In this document: positions 33,561 through 45,205 of the stretch, piece by piece
How the letters are laid out: each line of letters starts with the position of its first letter
Numbering within the stretch: the stretch's first letter is position 1
Assembly: GCA_038030265.1 (NCBI GenBank)
Contig: CM075943.1
Location: 19,716,001-19,780,000, forward strand
Direction of reading: 5' to 3'
Length of the DNA: 64,000 bases
From: Corythucha ciliata
Taxonomy: Eukaryota > Arthropoda > Insecta > Hemiptera > Tingidae
Position numbers and translations under genes: made by a program
The notes under the pieces: generated by a model
Told to the model about the DNA's origin: nothing
Database searches by the model: none
Seen by the model: only the letters and a program-made list of their open reading frames with translations

Positions 33561-36500
33561 GTGCCACGTGAGGAATTACTGAAACTGGACATTTAGCGCA
33601 TAACGCCACTGTGGAGTTGAGAAAAATCGCCCAAAACCAACGATGAGACATAATGTTTTACATGTGCTGAGCGATCCATTATAGAGGTGTTTTGGCCGGA
33701 GCCGGAAAAAATGACACGCACTTAAGCCCCTTGCGGTTTTATCGACACGGAAAAACCTACAAATATGAAGACAAAAAATGCCAATTTTTTCAACTTTAAA
33801 CTTTTTGGGGGGCCAGGGCCCCCTATGACCGTGGGGCTTGGGGGGCGGTCCATCCTACTCGCCTCAACCTAGGTACACGCTATATTTAACTCAACATAAA
33901 TGTGTTATACTCGTCGGAGTTCAATAGCTAATTTATATTAACGCGCGATGATTCTTAATAATAAGAAAAAGACCAAGCAAATGATTTATTGTAATTCTTT
34001 GGCTGGTTGTGGGTGAAGGGTGGGTTTTTGCATTGCCATAAGGCTCACACACTCGCTCATTTGCATATTAATTCGCCTGGTATTCGAAGATAAAACCGGC
34101 GATGGTTCTTATCGGCTTTTGTGTTCTTCCTTCTCGCAGACGAGCTCTCCTCTCTCCTTTCCCCGACGTCTTTCCATCCTCCCCTTCACCGAACTCAAAA
34201 CACTCTCTTTTTGTCTCCTTATTTCCCCCCTTCAAAACTGTTTTAGAGGGGGGGGGGGATCAGCCTCAATAATGCTCTTCTTTTCTTCTTATCCGCGGGC
34301 CGTTCGTCTTAACAGTTTCATCTTGGAACGAAAAAGATCAATATTGCTTGACAATTTTTTTAAATGCGATGTTCTTTTTTTAACGACCGATTGTGAATTA
34401 TCAAACACGACGACCTCTTTCCTGTTATTATTTTGTCAGGTTGTGCATTATGAGCCCCCTTCCTCCTCCTCCTCCACCATCATTTTTCTCCTTCACGACC
34501 CTCACACAACAGCGAGAAGACTACGGAGCACGTTTCACACAAGAGCGAAATATGATTTAAAACGCCAAGCTCTAAAAGTTGATCATGACGAGCTTTAACA
34601 GCCTCCCCTTCAAGACCCATTAGGAATACCATCAGTAAATCACAATCTGCTGTTTTCGTTACAATAGACGCGCATGTCACACTTTTTAACTGCCCTGAAG
34701 ACGTTGGAAGAGGTCGGCCGAGCTAATTATAATACGACCGAAACCACCGTAAAAAAGGGGGTGGAATATCAGCTTCGGTCATATCGCCTTCCCTCCCCCC
34801 TCGACACCACGAACGAGTTTCTTGTTACAAAAACAAATTGAAAAAATGACACTCTTAATTTTAGAGCCTTTTTTCTCTTAAATTAAACCTTCAGCTCAAG
34901 CAAGGAGCATTAGTAAAAAAAGACTAATGAGCAAAGCATTTGTGTGATGATTTATGCGGTGGGAGGGTGATTGTGAGGGGAGGGCAGTCGACAAGCCTCC
35001 CGCACCAATTACATATTAATATGAATATTTATTAGTTAAAGGGCCCGGGAGTATGAAACGAGAATGCAATGAATGCTTATACATCGATGCGGGTCTGTCA
35101 TCTGTAATGCTCCCAACGTCAGTCAAAGGGTTAAACCTAACAGCCACTCCGACCCTCCCACCCAATATCACAATAAGCCTAAAAAACATACGCCACAACT
35201 GGTATTTTATACATGGAAAAGCTGGATGGGCATAAGTACATGAAAAAAAAGTTAACGCCTTTAATTAAGTTTAGGATGTGCGAGGTTGTTGACGTTAATT
35301 TAAAATTGAGAGAGCCTCTCCACACTATACCCTGTTACTTTTTAACATTTCACCAAGCGACGTTTAATTGAAACAGGGTGGGCGGGGAGTGGAGTACCAT
35401 GTTCTCACTTTTTTCTCCCCTTGGCGTATTTTTTTATTTCACATTTCACGCTAATTATAGTGTTTTTATCTTCGTAAATTCAACACGTTAAAAAAAACCC
35501 ACAGTGCAGTTATTAGCAATCGCACGAGATAGAAACATGCAACGCTCGATCTCTCCATCATCTTCACCATCATCAACTAAAAGAGAGTTTTCGTAATGAA
35601 TAGAAAAATGAATTACGTGTTGTGTTCTCATGCATTTATTTACTCCGGTGAATGAGAAAACTTGATTATTCAGCTATTACATGTGACGGTGTGGAGGCAA
35701 ATTTGAAACAATCTGAGCCTTAATTTGGACGGAACCGCCCAATTCGGTGGTATTTCTATTGTTCTCAATACAAAACAGTTGAGATAATTGAAGTTCACGA
35801 ATCGAGGCATTCAGTTTTATTGAAAGAAGTTTGAAGAGCCGTTTTTCCGTGGCGTACTTCTTCGGCTGAACAGTTAGAAAATGTGAACATACCGTCAGCT
35901 TCAAGGGGTCAGCTCTCCTTTGGCTCGAGGGCATTGATATTCTCCCCAAGGGACAACCCCACCTGATTAGCATGGTTTTTCCCTTTCCCGTCATCCCTTG
36001 AATAGCTTATCGATATTTATTCACCTCTCTTTTGCTCCCTTCGGTCACGGATAGTTTGATTTCCTGCAAAGGGTCGCCCTTTTTTCTTCTTCTTTTTCGT
36101 TTTCTCCATCTAAAAAGGGAATTTATTAGATTTGCGACCGCAGAACTGACGGACATAACCCACGACGACAGGGCTCGGTCGGACCCTTTGAATTCGAACC
36201 TTTTTTTTTGTTTGTTTGTTTGAAAAACAAGTTTTATACACGAAAAATATCCCCAAAACAGAATTTCGACCCCCTCCCCCGCCCCGTGGTATTCGCAGTT
36301 CGATTATGACAAACAATAACTTTTAATTTCAGTATATTTGTAAATAATTAGCGCGAATAATCACGGAGCCGTGCATACAATTCCGAGAAGTGTTTACCGG
36401 GGAGATGTCAACCACCCTCTCATTCGAACCCCTTCCAACCATGTTTCATCCAATACGAGTCCCTTCGTTCCCTCAATTATCGTTATAGAGGTTTCAAAGT

Positions 36501-36955
36501 TAAACAAAAGACGAGTAAACTACAGGAGATAGGGACCACACTCCCCTTCTTCCACGTTTGCGATAGCAACTTGCGTTATAAATTAAACAATCACAGCAAT
36601 GAATAAAATGATGGCAAGGATATTGAAAGAATTAGCGTGTTTTGGAGACCGACTTTTATGGTAAAGGGAGGAGGGCAGATGTGGATAGAACGGTTATTGA
36701 TGGCACACGAGACACGACGAACTAAAAAATCAAACAACACGTTCAACTTTACCACCAACGCGCACACCACCACTTTTTGACCTCTTTATGGCACATATTC
36801 TGCGTGTCCCGCAAGAACTGCGGCCTCCATCGAGAAAGTGCCTTGATCCAGCGAGGAGGACTGCGATGTTCAGCTCTGGCACCGAGAAAATCGATCGAAA
36901 GCGAAACGCTCATTCACGGGGAATTTAAGGGGTGCCGATGGCCACTCTGTAGCGT
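33561..36955. other. 3.4 kb without recognisable gene
   Basis: Single-copy-looking DNA. A G11 tract lies at 34248-34258 and an octamer/homeobox-like word ATTTGCATATTAATT at 34059-34073. Repeat J copy 2 lies at 34567-34650. The 192-codon plus frame at 34020-34598 is Ser/Leu/Phe-rich, crosses a G-run and ends in repeat J; I do not regard it as a gene. Confidence 0.5.
34567..34650 (+). repeat. Dispersed repeat J, copy 2
   Basis: Matches 31725-31800 (AAAAGTTGATCATGACGAGC, then CTTCAAGACCCATTAGG and ATCAGTAAATC). Two frames that run into the two copies both end with the residues LKVDHDEL, because the repeat supplies the same codons and stop. This is a by-product of the repeat. Confidence 0.6.
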
Positions 36956-36959
36956 TAAT

Positions 36960-38095
36960 TGGCGTGGCCTAACACGGCTTAATAAATGAACTAAAAGTGC
37001 TAATATGCGGCTAATATTACGAAAAAGCGCTAATTATTCATGGTTAAAATTGGAAAGAACTCAATTCACAGCTAAAATTGAGAAGGGTTAATTCGAGCCT
37101 CAGATTCAGTGAAAGCATGGCTTAACCTTAGAAAAAGTGCTAATTTAGATAAAAATGGGAAAATGTGTTTGCGGCTAAAATTAAGAAAGAAAGTGATGAT
37201 TCCCGACTATAATATTGAGAAAAAGAGCTAATTCATGGCGGAATTTGAGTAAATATCCCTGTATACACGTCTTATTCGCATCAGCTAAAATGGAAGAAAA
37301 AGCTCTATAATTCGTGGTATTATGTTCGTGGCTTAAAAATCGAATAACATATGCTAATTTTGCGGCTAATATTGAATGTAAACGCTAACTCGATTGAAAT
37401 TGAGAAAAAGTCAAGTTCACAGCAATAATAGATAAAAAGGTCCAATGCTTTCGATGCTAAGGGCTAGCAAAAGATCTAATGCGCGGCCGATATTGATGTG
37501 AGGAACAGCTATAATTCGCGGATAAAATTGATAAAAAGCTCTATAATTCGTGGGTTTAGAAAAAGTGCTGATTTGAGAAAACGCGTAAATTCCTAAACTC
37601 CCAACTAAAATTGAAGTAAAACGCTCATTCGAAACTAAAATGGAAAAAGACGCCAATTCGCAGATCAATCAGAGAAAATACGATAATTCGCGACTGAAAT
37701 TAAGAAATAACCACCTTTAAAATTATGAAAACAATTTGCGGCTAAAATTGAGAAATAGAGCTGATTCACTGCCAATTAAAGAAGAAAAAAAGCGCTAACG
37801 TAATGCTAAAATTGAGAAAAACGCTAGTTCACGAATGCACGTGATAAAACCATAAAACCCGCATATTCACGGGCTAAAACTGAGGCAAACTGCTAATTCC
37901 CGCCTAAAATTGTTGTACAACGCTCATTTGCCGCTAACTTAAAGACAAATCTTAATATCGTGGCTATATAATGTTGCGGCAAAAAGCGCTAAGGTAAATC
38001 AGCCGCTAAAATGGAGAAATACGCTAATTCGCGGATCAATTTGAGAAAATGCGGCTTACATTTGAGAAAGTAAGGCGCTTATTGGCGGCTATAAT
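36960..38095 (+). repeat. Degenerate tandem repeat, family A
   Basis: About 38 units at a period near 29 bp (GCGGCTAAAATTGAGAAATA, GCTAATTCGCGGATCAATTT). No coding content. Confidence 0.7.
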
Positions 38096-38099
38096 TAGT

Positions 38100-38275
38100 G
38101 ATGCGAAAAGCAAGAACAAGACCAAGACTTGACTGTCAAGTCTTGGTCTTGGTCTTGCATAGCGAGTCTTGCGTCTTGGTCTTGCGTTCACAATCCAGTC
38201 ATGGTCGTGGTCTTGGTCTCACAGGCTCAGTCTTGTTCTTGGTCTCGGTCTTACGCAAGAGTCTTGCGAGACTAG
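38100..38275. repeat. CTTGGT/ACCAAG minisatellite with fold-back start
   Basis: Built from GTCTTGGTCTTG-type words. The first part, AAGACCAAGACTTGAC, is followed at once by its complement GTCAAGTCTTGGTCTT, giving a short perfect hairpin, and the rest runs in the second orientation with AGTCTTGCG variants. The next ~180 bp hold nothing recognisable. Confidence 0.75.
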
Positions 38276-38449
38276 AAGGGGGGAGGGGACGGTCACTACT
38301 ATGAACTTACTTGTTCTATCTCGGAAATTAAAAATGAGGGAAATAAATCAGTAACTGTTATAGTGCGAGGGATTTAGCCGCTACTGTCAACGATGAGCCA
38401 TAGTTGCCAAAACCTTTAATTTCACCCCGTAGAAGATTATCGTTGACCA

Positions 38450-38557
38450 CCGGTTCAGATAAGGAACTCGAGAAGTTCATGCTTGCTAAAAATTAGCCAA
38501 TACCTACTAAAAATAGCTATTCCAAACGTAAAGATGGATAAACAGACTATTATACGC

Positions 38558-38594
<37 letters not shown>

Positions 38595-39092
38595 CTAATT
38601 CTGACGATTCGCGCTGTGAAAACAACAAACTGACAATTTTCTGGTGATTTTCACTGTGCAAATGGGCGGTCTGACTCGTATTAGGAAATGGCTAAACTGA
38701 CATTACGCTCCCTGAACATGGCCAAACTTACTGCGCGCCTTCAAAAACGCAAAAATGACGATTCGCTCATTGAAAATGTCGAAGCATATAATGTCCTGGC
38801 CTGATAATAGTAAAATCGACCACTCTCGCGCCGAAAATGGCCAACCTGAACATTCGCTCAACACGGTTCAATACTGACTATTTGCGCTTCACCTCAACGG
38901 ACTATTCATGTCCGAAAACCGGCTAAAATGACCAATTGCACGCTAAGTATTACCAAATAGTTCCGGCTCTGAATAATTTGCATCTATGCGCTCTTAAAAT
39001 GGCTAAGCTAACGATTGGCGCCATGACCATGCCCAAAATGATGATTCTTGACATAAAAATGGCCAAATCGACGATTCATGCACCCAAAAACA
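38450..39092 (+). repeat. Degenerate tandem repeat, family D (~33 bp)
   Basis: Units close to AAAATGGCCAAACTGACGAT followed by TCGCGCCC. A 33-A run sits at 38560-38592 near the left edge. The array is cut by the piggyBac element and resumes on its far side, so piggyBac inserted into a pre-existing family D array. Confidence 0.65.
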
Positions 39093-39096
39093 TTAA

Positions 39097-41948
39097 CCCT
39101 TTCACTACCAATTACGATAAAAATAAAAAATTGGGTTAAATGCAATTTCAATCACTCAAAGGGTGCTTGAAGATGTTATCAACGTGATTTCATAATTTTC
39201 GGATAACGTTATCAAGGGGTTTCGGAATTGTCCCAGTGGTATTTTTAAGGTGTCCCACTTGGTCCCAGTGGTATTAGTGGGGTGTCCCATTCGGTCCCAG
39301 TGGTAGCCAAACTCATCCCATTCTGTCCGAATGAGAGAAAAAGCACTCAGTTTCCTCGAGATTTAGTGATGACCCCCCCCCCTCCATTTTGTTGTATTTT
39401 TTTGTTTTTCATAGGTATTTTTTTTATGTGCATTGTACTTCGCATTTTATATTTCTTCATACATTCAGTCTTATGTTGAAAAAATGGTGAAAAAGCACTT
39501 TGAAAAAATTGCTATAAGCATGACTTTAGGAATGACTAGGTAAAATGACTGAAATAAAAATATAAAATATAAAAAATGACTGAAGAAAAACAACAACGAA
39601 AAAGTCATTGAGCTTGGTATGGGGTAAAACATTTTTGGCATAAAGGGACTTCGCAAGATGAGCATATGGATTTCGTTCGAGTTTCTTTTTTATCTTTTTC
39701 CGCACATCGAACGCACCGACGCCTTGAAGATCCAACGCGTGGGAGATGGTCGCCAACATTCAACATTTTTTTCGAACGTTTTGAAGGACGGCCAGCGCTA
39801 AGTCGACGCTTCACATTGCAGTGCCGTCTCCCTTCGTCAATCAGCTGCTCGGCCAATGGGATGAGAAACATTTTTAGTTGCTGCTTCTTGCTTTGGGTTT
39901 CGTCGAAGAGAGTCCACGCATTGACGCAGGCGGTCATGAGCAATTTGTAGAACGTTTTTTTCCACCACTTCATTGACTTCCGCCCAAAGTCATATGAGCA
40001 AACCTTCTGGTCTGAGAGGTCCACTCCTCCCATGAATTTGTTGTAAAAGCAAATGGCCTCGGGACAATCCAACTCCAGCATGGTTCCGTCTTTCTGCTTT
40101 CGTGTGGTTTTTGAAATGGTCGCATCGTGGCAGTTACTTAGAACTGTAAAGTCTTTGCTGTCTTGCCACCTCGCAGCCAGTAGCCCACTATTTGAGGACA
40201 GCAGCTGGAACTCACCTCTCTTCAGCTTACCGGAAAACTTGGGCATGTTTTTCCGGTTCGTCATGGAGGTTCCCAATGCGGGCACTGTCAGATTCTCGAG
40301 GAGTCGCACGCTGGTGAAGAACCGGTCGAAAATGAGGGTGACATTACGGTCTTTCAAAGTGCTCGCCAGTTTGGACACAACTCTCTCTCCTAGCGTGGTG
40401 TCATCCTTGATGGTATTGGTATCCTCCCTTCCGCTGTATATATTCAAGTCATATGTATATCCAGTAGACGCGTCGCATCGCTCCCAAATTTTTATTCCTC
40501 TTTTTATGGGCTTGAGTGGCATATATTGTTTCAAACTCGAGCGGCCTTTGAATTTCGCCATGGACTCGTCGATGGACTGGTACGGGCTCTCTTCTCTTGC
40601 GTTCGAAAACGTCATTTTGAGGCAAGACACTACCTCATCCATGTAGTAAGTTTTCGACGCGTCAGCCGGCTTATCGGGGTAATTGAAATACATTTTAGAC
40701 GTCAATAGTTGAAATCGGTTCCTGGAAATGGCTTTCTTTATCGTGGCATTCCCAAGGGAGGGATGTTCTGACCAGTAGTCCGAAATGTCTGGTAGTTTGT
40801 TGATACTCATTATAATCATACATCCGATGACAATCATTATTCGTGGTAGTCGCAATCGGGAATAAGCGAGGGCTCCTTCTTTTTTTTCTTTTCGGCTTGC
40901 GCTTTTTGGGTTTTTCGAAGGATTTCTAGGCGCATGTTGGTGCACTGCGCAATGAACATGAGGAGGCTTCGAGGAAACATTTTCAGGAAGCAGTCGATTT
41001 CGTCCAAATCGGTGGAGTTTGGAGCGGAGAGTAAGCAATGCGTCGGGCGAGGAAGTGTGGGGTTGAACTTTGGTTGGAATGAAGCATTCGGAGACGTCCA
41101 AACAACCGCACTACTTACTTGAGGAGCCGCAGTTGGTCCATCATCTTCGTCAGAGGGCGAATCGGGGTCGACATTAGCCGCAACATTTTCATCCTCGTCA
41201 GAAGAACTGTCACCAGAACTAGGAGCGAAAAGACTGCCGTCTTCACTCTCACTGAGGTCTGACAGCTCGTTATCCGATTCCAGAAGACGCGCTATGTCGT
41301 CGGGTGTGAAAATTCTTTTCCTTTTACTCATGGTGGACCGTGAAATTCTGTAGAAATAAAGATAAAAAGTATTGTGAGTGTGTCGACTTTTCCTTACCAT
41401 TGGGACAAAACTGTCCCAGGTGACCCAAATCAGAAAACAACTCAGGATCAAAAGACTTGGTGATTCTACTATCGTCTAGAATGTCGTCAATGATCAAGGA
41501 GCTCCTCATCATGACCAATATTAGCACTAAAACCCCTCAGAATTTGGGAAGTTACCCGAGAAAAGTACGTTACTGAGGTCTTCAAAATGATGAATTTTAC
41601 GGATCGTAAAAATGAATAATTGATACTTTTCCTATTTTCCCATGCAAATTAATTAATGCTCTTACCGACCGATTCGTTTCCAGAAGAAAACAATAAATCC
41701 CCGAGGCACGACGACTGGGATTCATTCCGACGTCCCAGTCCCAGGTGGTTCTGCAACCGGTGTTTTTATGATAACAGAGCTTTTCTACTTGTTGGTGGTG
41801 ATTTCTAGCGGAAAAATGTGGCACTGACGGGCTTGTTGCCCCTATACAGACCACTGGGACAACTCTCAAGCAACAATTGATGGCATCTCGTCCCTCTGGA
41901 ATTTTTTGAAAAATCTTGGGACGTATTATCCCGGTGGTAGTGAAAGGG
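39097..41948 (-). mobile_element. piggyBac transposon, structurally complete, 2852 bp
   Basis: Both ends begin CCCTTTCACTACCA (14-bp inverted repeat) and abut TTAA (39093-39096 and 41949-41952), the piggyBac target. Inside are three direct copies of GTCCCAGTGGTA near the left end, starting at 39230, 39262 and 39294 (exactly 32 bp apart). Inverted matches such as ACCACTGGGAC (41850-41860) lie towards the right end and may be subterminal transposase sites. One transposase gene runs leftwards through the middle. Confidence 0.95.
39605..41331 (-). pseudogene. piggyBac transposase (DDE_Tnp_1_7), one frameshift
   Basis: The enzyme would cut and paste the element at TTAA. The start chosen is ATG at 41331, opening MSKRKRIFTPDDIARLLESD followed by an acidic Ser/Asp/Glu-rich stretch, as usual for piggyBac N-termini. 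The frame runs to a stop at 40837, but the DDE domain continues in another frame from about 40845, so a single-base indel near 40840-40850 breaks the gene. In the second frame the catalytic acids are kept: SIDES (residue 178), IFDRFFTS (259) and YNKFMGGVDLSDQ (361). The C-terminus has the Cys-rich domain with CVRC, CSSC and CQKC. The joined length is about 575 codons, close to the family norm. A sequencing error could also explain the shift. Confidence 0.93.
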
Positions 41949-41952
41949 TTAA

Positions 41953-42330
41953 ATAAAATACTCATACAGGCTCTATTATTCATAATTGCCTACACAGACA
42001 ACTCAGGCCATAAAAATAAATGGCAAAACCAACCGTTTGTGCTTGAAAATGACCAAACTGGCCATTCCTCTCTCTGCAAAGACCAAACTTGGCACCTGCG
42101 GCTCAAAAATGACCAATCTAACCACCATCGGACTCTAGAATGTCAATTTAAAGATTCCTGCTGTAAAAAAATCGCATTGATTATTCCATGCCCTAAAAAG
42201 GGCCATCCCGACAATTTTCGTCCTAAAAATGGCAACTGACCGTTCGCGCCGAAAAAGTGGTTTGGTTTGACGGACTTTTCGCTCCTAAAAAACTGCCTTG
42301 TTGGACTATCCAAACCCAAAAAATGGTAGA
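41953..42330 (+). repeat. Family D repeat, continuation after piggyBac
   Basis: Units such as AAAATGACCAAACTGGCCAT and AAAAAGGGCCATCCCGACAA continue the array broken by the transposon. The 107- and 148-codon frames through it are repeat translations. Confidence 0.6.
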
Positions 42331-42389
42331 TAGATGATGATGAAGAGTGGCGGAGATGGATACAGCCTTTTTTGTCTGTGAGTGCGCTT

Positions 42390-42560
42390 TTTGTTGTTTC
42401 GGACGAGTTCACCCCACGAAATTGAATTTTGACGTGGCAGTTCAATGAAATTTGGTTTTTGATTGAGCTAGACAAGCGGAATCGCTCATGGTGAAATTGC
42501 TTTCTTGAGGAGCCACGGTACCCACGATAAAAAAGCTTTTTAGAGTCAACCGCGTGTTTG
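42390..42560 (+). repeat. Degenerate tandem repeat, family C (short block)
   Basis: Four or five units (CACCCCACGAAATTGAATTT, CAATGAAATTTGGTTTTTGA, GTGAAATTGCTTTCTTGAGG). Confidence 0.55.
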
Positions 42561-43913
42561 ATTTCTAAATTGTTCAAATTAATCCACAAGTTGGTGTTAT
42601 AGGGAACTCATTCTCATTCCTGCGGAATTGGTGTGTGTGCGAGACGATTTGGACCCTGTGAGTCCAAATACGTGTCACTGCCAGTCAAATGCCGTGACAC
42701 GACAACAACAACAACACGGCCAAGAATCCATCAGAAATGCGAAGACGTTGTAGTATTCTTCTCTGGGGCTTGGTCCCACAGAATTTTCCCCTCCACCTTG
42801 CCCTCACAACACACCTTGGCCAAACAATTAACGTCGAGGTTTATTTGAAAAGGTACATAGGGAACACCAGTGAAGGATCCCCTTACCCCTCGCAGTCTAC
42901 ATTGTGTGTCGAGACACCTCTTTTTGGAACTATGAGCATTGTCCTTTTCGGTCACCCAACAATTAATAACCTCGCTGAGAAGACAGAAACCCAAGCCCCC
43001 CCCCCCTCACACTAAGCGTATCTCATAGCCTCGGCCCGGTAGAATTAATCTTACGGATATTAATGATAGGTTTCAACTATAGACTTGTATCCCACTGGTT
43101 CTCCGCGCTAATGGTTTCTAACTCTTGAGATTTCCGCTCTCTCCTTTATAATTGGGGGTGCTCGTCTTCGTATTAATCTCGAAACGCCTTTTGTTTTCGG
43201 CGAGACTCCTAACTTCGCGTTGTTACTTCCCGCCCCACACGTTGACAACAGCAGTGTGAAAGCCCGGACATCCATTGGAGAAATAGAATAGTGTGACTCG
43301 GAATCCTCAGTCGTTCGCGTGATCGTATGAAGTGAAAAAAAAGGGAAGCTTTTTGAGATTGCCCTCTTCTCTTTTCTTGATAAAAAAAAGAAAAAAAAGG
43401 AGAGGAAATGGGTGGAAAAGAGCGTGGACTTGACTCTTCCAACAGTAATGTCCTTTCTCGCCCAAGAAGAAGGAAATAAATCTCAGTAGCATTTCCATGA
43501 GGATCATGAGAGTCCTTCTGGGCTATCAGAGACACCTCTTTTTTCTCCTTCTCTTCAAGACCTGGCTCTTCTCTTTTTTTTTTTTTTTTCACGGACCGAG
43601 CCCTCTCCGAATATGTATGACCTTACCCCCATCGTAACCCTCCCTTGGTTCATGGTAAATACTGCCACTTCTCATCCTCCTGAAGTTTGCTGAAAAAAGA
43701 TTTATGTTCCTAGTAGTGTGCACAGTAAATAAATCGCTAGTAATTTCTTTGTCGCTCTTTCTCCCTCTTAACCCCTCCCCCACCACATAGTCAAATTTTC
43801 AATTTTTACATTGCATGAGAGTTTTCGGGAGGTTTTCCGTATCAAAAACTGTTCAGCCCAGCTGAATGTAAATGAAAACTTGAGGAAACATTGACATGTT
43901 CTTATCGTTCTCC
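42561..43913. other. 1.35 kb without recognisable gene
   Basis: Single-copy-looking DNA with a C11 tract (42996-43006), purine-rich strings near 43330-43420 and a T-run near 43572. The 127-codon minus frame at 43209-43592 is Lys/Glu/Ser-rich low-complexity sequence. Confidence 0.45.
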
Positions 43914-43916
43914 TTA

Positions 43917-44277
43917 GGGCCGGCGCACACTAGGAGAAAAAAAACGCCGACGCGCGAGTCAGCGTCTTTTTTCTCGGGGAAGAGACGACTCTCGCGTACG
44001 CGTCCAATGTGAAAGGCCCGATAGAGTTCTATGTGTTTTTATTGCACGAGTCGGACGCTGACGCGCGCGTTGGCGTCTTTTTTCTGCTAGTGTGTGCGGG
44101 GCCTATAAGACCGCTCTCACACAAGGAAGAAAAAAAGACGCCGACGCGCGCGTCAGCGTCCGACTCTTGCAGTAAAATCACATAGAACTCTATGAGGCCT
44201 TTCACATTGGACGCGTACGAGAGAGTCGTCTCACCCTCGAGAGTCGGCGTCTTTTTTCTCCTAGTGGGAAAAGGCCC
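43917..44277. mobile_element. Palindromic MITE, 361 bp
   Basis: The left half (to about 44103) and right half are reverse complements over most of their length, ending GGGCC at both sides next to TA. Inside each half the GC-rich words ACGCCGACGCGCG and TCAGCGTC are repeated and followed by TTTTTTCTC. The whole can fold as one long hairpin. Flanking TTA on the left and TAA on the right leave the target duplication uncertain (TA is possible). Confidence 0.8.
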
Positions 44278-44421
44278 TAATACGATCGTCGACGAGCTGT
44301 GACACGAAGGGACAAATCGCATTCCCCCGAACTCGGCTTCGGAAATAAAAAAAAAAAATATTTTGGCTACTGAATAAACTCTATCGCTCGCTACCTAAAA
44401 GCTCTAAACCAAATTCCCTAA

Positions 44422-44422
<1 letters not shown>

Positions 44423-44461
<39 letters not shown>
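44423..44461 (+). repeat. Poly-A tract, 39 bp
   Basis: Uninterrupted A39 directly before a family C array. It may be the tail of a retrotransposed sequence, but nothing before it (44340-44422) is recognisable. Confidence 0.8.
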
Positions 44462-44464
<3 letters not shown>

Positions 44465-45205
44465 GATGAGGTTGAATTAACAAAAATCAGTTTCTCAAGA
44501 CTGGCCAACCCAAAAATTGCAATTTCTTGGGTTTCGCTTCATCAAAAAGGCCCATTCAACAAGACGTTTTGCCGGGTTGATTCACTGAAACAACCTAATA
44601 ATCAAATTTTGAGGATTTTGATCTTCAAAACCAAGTTTAAAAGGCTCAGGTTCAGAAAGGTTCGAATGTAACGGGTTTCACTAGGGTGGCAGCTAAGTTC
44701 GTGAAAACCAATTTCGGGTTTCGCTTCATCAAAAACAAAATTTCATGCTGTTGACCAATTTAAAAGGTGTTTCACGGGGTTTGGTTGACTATAATAACGA
44801 ATTTCACGTGGTTGAATCATCCAAATGGATAATTTCGCTGCCTTGACTAATTGGAAAAGTAAAAAATTTCGTGGATCCGGCCCTTTCAGAAAATTCCGTG
44901 GTTGGTTGACTACCTGAAAAACAAAATTTTCGGCGGTGAGCTATTCAACATAATCAATTTCGCGGGTCTGGCGCACACAAAAAAGCAATTTCGAATATTT
45001 TACTATATCGAAAATGAAGAATTCAAGCTGTTGACCCATTCGGAAAGCAATTTTGCTGGGTTGATTCATCGAAAAATGTAATTTTGAGGTAGTAGCTCTT
45101 TCAAATCTCAAATTTAGTGGATCTAGCGCTTTCGGAAAACAATTTCGCGGGTTTGGCTCGTTCAGATAATATAATCTTTTGCGGGGCTTGATCATTCAAG
45201 ACCCG
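44462..45205 (-). repeat. Degenerate tandem repeat, family C (reverse orientation)
   Basis: About 22 units of AATTTCGCGGGTTTGGCTCA followed by TTCAAAAAC. The 84-codon minus frame is repeat translation. Confidence 0.7.

Noticed and set aside
31447..34598. Two frames ending in the residues HDEL, resembling an ER-retention signal
   Set aside because: Both endings come from the same dispersed DNA repeat (J), and the frames upstream share nothing and resemble no protein.
34020..34598. 192-codon plus-strand open frame
   Set aside because: The composition is low-complexity, it crosses a G11 tract, ends in a dispersed repeat and has no recognisable domain or splice context.
40053..40646. 197-codon plus-strand frame
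   Set aside because: It is the antisense shadow of the piggyBac transposase.
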